Virus record (IMG/VR): IMGVR_UViG_3300031951_000379
Span: 1 to 42,846 of that record
Origin: a virus
DNA length: 42,846 bases
Strand: one strand, 5' to 3'
In this document: piece by piece, positions 38,486-42,846 of the stretch
Numbering within the stretch: the stretch's first letter is position 1
Layout of the letters: every line of letters begins with the position of its first letter
Notes under the pieces: generated by a model
What the model was told of the DNA's origin: nothing
The model's input: only the letters and a program-made list of their open reading frames with translations
The model's database searches: none
Program-made: the position numbers and the translations under genes

Positions 38486-39919
38486 TCATCCATAGAGACG
38501 CCACAGTTTGCCCCGCCCGCTCTGGGATAGGTTCGGCTTCGCCGTCAACCCGTACCCAGCCCTCGTGCAAGCCTCCATCAGATCCACCGCCGCGTCAACC
38601 GCGTCGTCGTGATCGCCGGCAGGAAACGTCGTCATCTCGTCGTACAAGACCGCGTGCTCGCGGCATTCCCTCCCGTCAACCCTCCGGAGACGGAAGCGAC
38701 CCTGCTCGACGAACGCCTGCTTCTCGCTCGCACGGCTCAACTTGTCCTTCGTGCGGATCACCGGAACCACCGACAGCTCCCCGCAAGACTGCGCCAACTG
38801 CTGCACAAGACCCGCCTGCGGACCGTTGCCCTCGGCCATCAGCACCGTCACGCCGCCGGCGCGGCACTCGCGCGCGCAGATCCGCTGCCACTCCGGGAAC
38901 GTCACCCGAGCGCGGACCACCCGATCGACGTAGCAGTACCCGTCCATCGACCGAACGCCCGTCACCAGCACCGAATAGTCCGGGTCGCCCTTCTTCACCG
39001 ACTTGTCGCTGAACGCGAAGTCCGTCGCCGCGATCGTCTGACCCGTCAGCCTCACGATCTCAGGGATCTCGCCCTCGTACATCGACCTGTCCAGCCACGC
39101 ATGGTCGAACACCAACTGGTCGCTCGACACCGGCGACAGCTCGTACGCGCGCCCATATGCGATCGGCCCGTACTGCTTCCGCAAGTCGTCCATCATCTCC
39201 GGCCTGTACACCTCGCCCCACGGACTGCGGTTCCCGATCACCGGCCTCCGGAACAACCCGCCCGCGTCCCTGTGGTACGAACGCCACTCCGCCGTGATGT
39301 CCGCGACGTGGTACGGCGTCCCGAACTTCCAGATCCGCGGCCTCTTCCCGCTCCGGTCAAGAGTCGGCAACCAAATGCTCTTCCAGGCGTCCTTCACCTG
39401 CTCGCGAAGGCTCGGCTGCTGCACCGCATTCCGAAGGTCGCAGATGTCGTCCGCGATCAGCAGATCGCTTCGACCGCCCGCTCTACCGAACACGCTCACC
39501 GCCTCCACAGTCGGGTCACGAAGGAACCGACTCCGCTTCACCGTGAAACTCGTGTTCCCCCACGTCGAGTCCTTGTCGGCCTCGATCGACGGAAACACCT
39601 TCCGGTATTCCTCCGACTGGATCACCTTCCGGATCATCGTCACCGTCTTCGTCGCCTCGGGGTCCGACGAACCAACGATCTTCACCCGGATCAACGGGTT
39701 CTTCCCGATCTCCCAAGACACCCGACCAGCCATCTGGTTCGTCTTCCCGTGACCGCGCGGCAACTCGCAGTACGCGTTGTCGCTCGAGTCCAAGTGGAAC
39801 TGAAGGTCGTCGTGCATCGGCGCGTTGTCGAACCCAAGCACGAACGGAACGAACCAGTGCGGAGCCTCGCGGCAACCGTACAGAAACTCGTCCATCGTCA
39901 AGCCACCCGCTTCGTCCAT
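38486..39919 (-). CDS. terL: Terminase large subunit
   Basis: 477 residues from ATG 39919, which has TTGGAGG five bases upstream; the longer frame was rejected. Walker A LPRGHGKT (53-60), Walker B LLIADD (153-158), then the nuclease half with AATDFAF, MAEGNGPQ and HDDAVDA carrying the acidic metal-binding residues. It is the packaging motor and cuts concatemers. No small subunit gene is recognisable next to it. It heads the late operon, 12 bases before the portal. Confidence 0.93.
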   Translation of the reverse strand: MDEAGGLTMDEFLYGCREAPHWFVPFVLGFDNAPMHDDLQFHLDSSDNAYCELPRGHGKTNQMAGRVSWEIGKNPLIRVKIVGSSDPEATKTVTMIRKVIQSEEYRKVFPSIEADKDSTWGNTSFTVKRSRFLRDPTVEAVSVFGRAGGRSDLLIADDICDLRNAVQQPSLREQVKDAWKSIWLPTLDRSGKRPRIWKFGTPYHVADITAEWRSYHRDAGGLFRRPVIGNRSPWGEVYRPEMMDDLRKQYGPIAYGRAYELSPVSSDQLVFDHAWLDRSMYEGEIPEIVRLTGQTIAATDFAFSDKSVKKGDPDYSVLVTGVRSMDGYCYVDRVVRARVTFPEWQRICARECRAGGVTVLMAEGNGPQAGLVQQLAQSCGELSVVPVIRTKDKLSRASEKQAFVEQGRFRLRRVDGRECREHAVLYDEMTTFPAGDHDDAVDAAVDLMEACTRAGYGLTAKPNLSQSGRGKLWRLYG

Positions 39920-39960
39920 CGAACCTCCAAGGGCATTCTCGCAGCGGAAATGACACCACA

Positions 39961-40007
39961 TGCGACTTTGGTCGCACAATTCAAGCCCCAAGAGCCGAGA
40001 ACATCAA
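39961..40007 (-). promoter_or_regulatory. Probable late promoter with palindrome at the start point
   Basis: Minus strand: TTGATG (40007-40002), 17-base spacer, TTGAAT (39984-39979), each four of six consensus bases. A perfect palindrome TGCGAC-N4-GTCGCA (39961-39976) covers the expected start of transcription, about 45 bases before the terminase ATG. It is a candidate operator or a 5' hairpin in the late mRNA. Confidence 0.5.
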
Positions 40008-40680
40008 CCAAGCATGAAGCGCAGTCGAACAAAACTGCCGCACGAAGGGCATCTTCAACCCCGAGTCTCGTCCATCCATGCAACGGGAAGTTCCCGAACT
40101 GGATTTTTGCACATACGGGGGGTCAGAGAAACCGTCCCGGATTTCTGAACACCCCGAATCGCAAATTTTCTTTCGATACAAACGTGCAACAAGAGTTGCC
40201 GTTGGGTGGTTGCGGGAGGAGGAGGGTTTGTTGGGGGGGGGTGGGGGGCTTGATCGGTGTATCTACCCGTCGCCATTCGCGCGGATGGCGTATCGGATCG
40301 ACCGATCCACTACGCGGGATTGCTTCGCGCATCACGCTCGAGCGCAGGCCGGCAGCGCGTGCGCGGTCCTCTCGCTGTTCGCCCCCCTCTCTTCCCGTCC
40401 ATCGTTCCCGCGTTCCCGCCTGTCCGACTCGCGCGTCGGTTCTTCGCGTAGGATCGTAGGTGGGTTTCCAGTTCGCGCCATGTCCGGCGCGCGACTACCC
40501 CGAGCGCCTGGCATGGCGTCGGCTCGTCCCCTCTTTACGTCGCGGATTCGTTTGGAGTCTATCGGCTCGTTCGGAACGGCTGAAGACTCCCGGATAGCAA
40601 CTCGTTCGCGCTGTGTGCTACGGGAGTAGATGCTACGGATAGCCGGTTCCGGAAGTCAAGCGAGAATTTTTGCCGAGTCG
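39985..40680. other. Region without a convincing gene between late and right-end operons
   Basis: About 700 bases upstream of the late promoter. It holds CGCAAATTTTCTTTCGAT at 40160-40177, a short hairpin GCAAC-AAGA-GTTGC (40186-40199), a G-rich tract with runs of nine and six G around 40229-40251, and an imperfect inverted repeat (CTCCCG at 40587-40592 with CGGGAG at 40621-40626). Long open frames occur on both strands but have no protein-like character. It may contain the packaging site, an untranslated RNA or an origin; none can be shown. Confidence 0.6.
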
Positions 40681-40716
40681 AAAAAAGAGAAGGCCCGCGC
40701 GCGAGCGCAGGCCTTC
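40681..40716 (-). terminator. Intrinsic terminator of the right-end operon
   Basis: On the minus strand, GAAGGCC (40710-40716 side) and GGCCTTC (40689-40695 side) form a seven-base stem, continued by GCGC and GCGC around a four-base loop, followed by TTTTTT (40686-40681). It is 29 bases past the stop of the clamp-like gene. Confidence 0.88.
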
Positions 40717-40744
40717 CGTCTAACGTTCATCGAATCGGGGCCAG

Positions 40745-41434
40745 TTACGGCGTTTCGCCGGCCAAGATTCGCTTCGCCTTGCCGACGATCTCGATTGCAG
40801 CGGTTCGCGCGTCGGTCTTCTCGTCGTTCAGAGCGCAGGGAATGACCATGCCCACGGACTTGGCGTATCCGCGGACCAGGATGGCGCGGCCCTTCGCGTT
40901 CCCGGCGTCGTCGATCTCGAAGGCGAGCTCTACTATCGATTTGGTGCTATCCCGGTGAGGCTTGATAGCCTTGTGCAGCTCCGCCAGAAGTTCCGGATTG
41001 AATGCGACGCGCGCGAATCGCGCGGATGTCTCTGGCATTTTCCACAGGCCCGCTACGGGAGGGAACGGCAAAGACTGGTCCGACTTGTCGAACGCTTTCC
41101 CCTCGCAGGTGATTCCCGATTCTCCCGCTACGATCGCCGGCATCGGCCCCTTGGCCTTGGCGCGGATGTCGCAGGCCGGGGCCGGAATCTGAAACTTGTA
41201 CCCTTCCTGTAGGTTGTGGGCCTCGGGATCGACTCGAACGATGGCGAGCGCGCGACCATCCGTCGCGGTCGCGTAGGCCGCCGGCGACGTGTACGGACGG
41301 TGAACGAGAACGCTATTCATCGCGTATCGGTGCGCGTCGTCGGCAGCGATCGCGCCGATTCTCGAGGGGAGAGAGAATCGCATAGGCGCGGTGGTGGGGG
41401 CGATGGGTGCGGACGTTTGGGTGAGGTCTTGCAT
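40745..41434 (-). CDS. Sliding-clamp-like protein (DnaN-type pattern)
   Basis: 229 residues from ATG 41434, behind GGGAGCCCCAACC. The stretch IGAIAADDAHRYAMNSVLVH, then YATATDGRALAIVRV and a second block MPETSARFARVAFNPELLAE resembles a domain of the beta clamp of DNA polymerase III, in which 'ATDGxRLA' is typical. The protein is shorter than a bacterial clamp (about 370 residues), as if made of two domains, so it could be a phage clamp or clamp-like inhibitor. The family assignment is by pattern only. It is the last gene of its operon. Confidence 0.55.
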   Translation of the reverse strand: MQDLTQTSAPIAPTTAPMRFSLPSRIGAIAADDAHRYAMNSVLVHRPYTSPAAYATATDGRALAIVRVDPEAHNLQEGYKFQIPAPACDIRAKAKGPMPAIVAGESGITCEGKAFDKSDQSLPFPPVAGLWKMPETSARFARVAFNPELLAELHKAIKPHRDSTKSIVELAFEIDDAGNAKGRAILVRGYAKSVGMVIPCALNDEKTDARTAAIEIVGKAKRILAGETP

Positions 41435-41493
41435 GGTTGGGGCTCCCGTCAATGGGTGAGAGTAGATCCGCGCGAACGTCGCGCGGTGTTTGG

Positions 41494-41937
41494 TTAGGTG
41501 CTGGCCGGCGCTGGCGCTGGCGTGCGTTCGTCGATCGCGCGGCGCGCCCGCTCGATCTCGTCTACGCTCCATCGCTCGAGCTCCTCGAGCGACGCGAGAT
41601 TCACGCCGCGCGCGTCGATTTCCTCAAGGATTCCGGGAATGGCCCTACGCGCCGCGCGCGTCGACCTAAACCAGTGCGCCGCGCGCGAATGATGCACAAC
41701 ATTTCCGGCGAGATTGAACACGACTACGCGCATTCCGCGCCGGCCATCCTTCGCGTCGATCCCGCGCGACTCGACGACGACGTAAAGCATGCCGCGCGCG
41801 ACGTGCTCGGCGTGTAAGATTTTGGAGCGGAAATAGCGCAGCGTCTCGGGGTCGACGTAGTGGGTCCGTCCGTCGAGATTCCTTTGCGCGTCGATCTCGG
41901 GGTACGCTGACTCGCAGCGGTAGGGGTGGAGCCTCAT
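41494..41937 (-). CDS. Hypothetical protein
   Basis: 147 residues, basic, with a beta-rich centre (ARGMLYVVVESRGIDAKDGR, then MRVVVFNLAGNVVHHSRAAH) and helical ends. It has no known domain. It overlaps the preceding gene by ATGA, and 59 bases separate it from the clamp-like gene. Confidence 0.6.
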   Translation of the reverse strand: MRLHPYRCESAYPEIDAQRNLDGRTHYVDPETLRYFRSKILHAEHVARGMLYVVVESRGIDAKDGRRGMRVVVFNLAGNVVHHSRAAHWFRSTRAARRAIPGILEEIDARGVNLASLEELERWSVDEIERARRAIDERTPAPAPAST

Positions 41938-42152
41938 CGGGCAACCTCCGCTCGGTAAGCGCGATCGACCAAACCGGCGAGCGCGCGGTAGTACGATGCG
42001 CCGAGCTGGAGCGTGTCAGCCGCGCGGAGACCGGCGAGATATCGCGCGGATTCTTCAGCGTCATACGCTGCCAGTGCGCGGATAGCGTCGATCGCTCGGG
42101 AGCGCTCTCGGGTGCGATCGTCTGCGGGCAGAGTGAGAGTGATTCGTGGCAT
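41934..42152 (-). CDS. Small hypothetical protein, first gene of the right-end operon
   Basis: 72 residues from ATG 42152, behind AGGAGCCACGCC; the longer frame ignores this site. The protein is helical and Ala/Arg rich (DRTRERSRAIDAIRALAAYD, then ESARYLAGLRAADTLQLGAS). No family recognised. Confidence 0.6.
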   Translation of the reverse strand: MPRITLTLPADDRTRERSRAIDAIRALAAYDAEESARYLAGLRAADTLQLGASYYRALAGLVDRAYRAEVAR

Positions 42153-42205
42153 GGCGTGGCTCCTGTGGTTGGGGGGTCGGTCCTGCGCGACGTTCGCGCT
42201 GTAGG

Positions 42206-42234
42206 ATACTACCATATGTATCGGCACGCCGCAA
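42206..42234 (-). promoter_or_regulatory. Promoter of the right-end leftward operon
   Basis: Minus strand: TTGCGG (42234-42229), 17-base spacer ending in ATGG, TAGTAT (42211-42206), with the TGn extension of the -10 box. Start of transcription falls about 47 bases before the ATG at 42152. With the terminator at 40681-40716 it bounds a three-gene transcription unit. Confidence 0.6.
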
Positions 42235-42241
42235 GGGGAAC

Positions 42242-42445
42242 GTGAGAGATTTTCCGAATTTTCTTCGGTCCGATATTTGCTCGGCCCGTTCGGGTTTTGG
42301 TCGGCCTAACAGAAGCCGAACAGCCAGACTGGCCGGCGGTCCGGTCCGGGTCGGGGCGGGCGTCGGGCGTCCATCACGCGCACGCACGCGAGGGCCCGGA
42401 CTCGGAACGACGCACCATCCGATAATTTGGTTCGCGCCTACTTGA
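42242..42445 (+). CDS. Possible small basic protein, right copy (doubtful)
   Basis: This is the counterpart of the frame at 2-229, with 67 codons before the stop. The likely start is GTG at 42242, three bases after AAGGGG, a plausible ribosome site. It lacks eight codons relative to the left copy and differs by a few residues, some of them non-conservative, so selection on the protein is not obvious. It reads away from the divergent minus-strand operon that starts at 42152. Confidence 0.25.
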   Translation: MRDFPNFLRSDICSARSGFGRPNRSRTARLAGGPVRVGAGVGRPSRARTRGPGLGTTHHPIIWFAPT

Positions 42446-42657
42446 CGGGTACTTGATCGGCGTGCCGATACCCGGCAATCCGACATGCCGAATGCGCGAT
42501 CCAACAATTTTCTTTCGAACGTAACTCACGCGCACGCCTACGCTTGCGCGAATACGGACCGAATTCGTTGGAGAATCTATCATGCTGGCGCTTGCATCGG
42601 TCGATATAGACTGTAGATTCCCACCATCGCGGCCAAGCCGCAGAATAGGAGCCACCT

Positions 42658-42846
42658 GTGAGGACAGTGCAAGTCTACGCATACACGTTCAGAGACTTGA
42701 TCCGAGAGCATGCGGCGGGGAACGTCTCCGCCGCGGCGGTCGATCGGGCGCGCGAGTATCTGCGCCATTGGGCCGACGACGATTGGGCCGACGACATCAT
42801 CTCGGATTGGATTGAAGCGCTGGCCGACGTCGGATTCCACGGCGCT
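42658..42846 (+). CDS. Second, diverged copy of the SQGDGASF-family gene (cut by window end)
   Basis: Begins at GTG behind GGAGCCACCT and is 63 codons long before the window ends. It matches the gene at 441 except for the start codon and three residues. Either this is the same gene reached again on a circular molecule from a variant population, or a real second copy. Confidence 0.85.
   Translation, partial: MRTVQVYAYTFRDLIREHAAGNVSAAAVDRAREYLRHWADDDWADDIISDWIEALADVGFHGA

Larger units (their letters stand above)
42241..42846. repeat. Right copy of the imperfect terminal direct repeat
   Basis: Second, slightly diverged copy of positions 1-629, cut by the window end. Its coding part differs from the left copy by a GTG instead of ATG start and by three amino-acid changes in 63 codons (G12R, A23V, I58V). 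The pattern fits a circular genome whose assembly continued into a related variant, or a true second copy in the molecule. Confidence 0.95.

Noticed and set aside
39920-39991. Longer N-terminus for the terminase
   Set aside because: The ATG at 39919 has a strong GGAGG at proper distance; the extra 24 residues overlap the ribosome site and the promoter region.
40078-40629. Plus-strand open frame of 183 codons in the terminase-upstream gap
   Set aside because: It crosses the poly-G tract, has no ribosome site or recognisable protein pattern, and composition resembles random GC-rich sequence.
1-42846. Reading the window as an integrated prophage
   Set aside because: There are no flanking bacterial genes, and the ends repeat each other, which fits a free circular or permuted phage genome. 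An attachment site could not be identified.

Overview
The window is essentially one complete genome of a tailed double-stranded DNA phage (Caudoviricetes), about 42.2 kb, GC-rich. The last 606 bases (42241-42846) repeat the first 629 with scattered differences, so the sequence runs once round a circular or circularly permuted genome and then enters a slightly diverged copy of its own start. There are no rRNA or tRNA genes, no CRISPR array and no chromosomal genes. The head genes are of Mu-like type (DUF935-like portal, gpF-like minor head protein, gpI-like protease/scaffold, DUF1320-like connector, gpG-like protein). The tail genes lack a recognisable contractile sheath, so siphovirus morphology is the best inference. 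The host cannot be named from the sequence; a high-GC Gram-negative-type envelope is suggested by the lipoprotein in the lysis region, and a Planctomycetota-type host is only a guess.

Layout. (1) 1-440: non-coding or weakly coding leader with candidate control elements. (2) 441-4440, plus strand: ten small genes, two of them helix-turn-helix or HTH-like, ending in a small serine recombinase. (3) 14890 down to 4393, minus strand: PD-(D/E)XK exonuclease, Bet annealing protein, a ParB/KilB-like protein with zinc finger, SF2 helicase, an alanine-repeat protein, small accessory genes, a DNA methyltransferase, a zinc-ribbon/Toprim protein, a RusA-like resolvase and a winged-helix protein. (4) 39919 down to 15056, minus strand: terminase, portal, head, tail, fibre-like, holin and lipoprotein, metallophosphoesterase, small virion-like proteins and a 685-residue cysteine-rich protein. 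(5) 39920-40744: about 0.8 kb without a convincing gene, holding the probable late promoter, a poly-G tract and an intrinsic terminator. (6) 42152 down to 40745, minus strand: a three-gene operon with its own promoter and terminator, ending in a sliding-clamp-like protein.

Working logic. Most neighbouring genes overlap by 1-4 bases (ATGA, GTGA, TTGA, TGATG), so translation is coupled along long operons. Free-standing starts often carry a shared ribosome site, GGAGCC or GGAGCCACC. Exonuclease, Bet, RusA and helicase form a recombination and replication set; no DNA polymerase is recognisable, so host replication proteins are probably borrowed. Regulation seems layered: a promoter with a perfect palindrome in its spacer (10693-10720), a probable late promoter with a palindrome at its start point (39961-40007), interleaved inverted repeats before the exonuclease (14905-14989), and a lambda-like -1 frameshift site between two tail genes (30742-30748). 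No endolysin and no small terminase subunit could be recognised.
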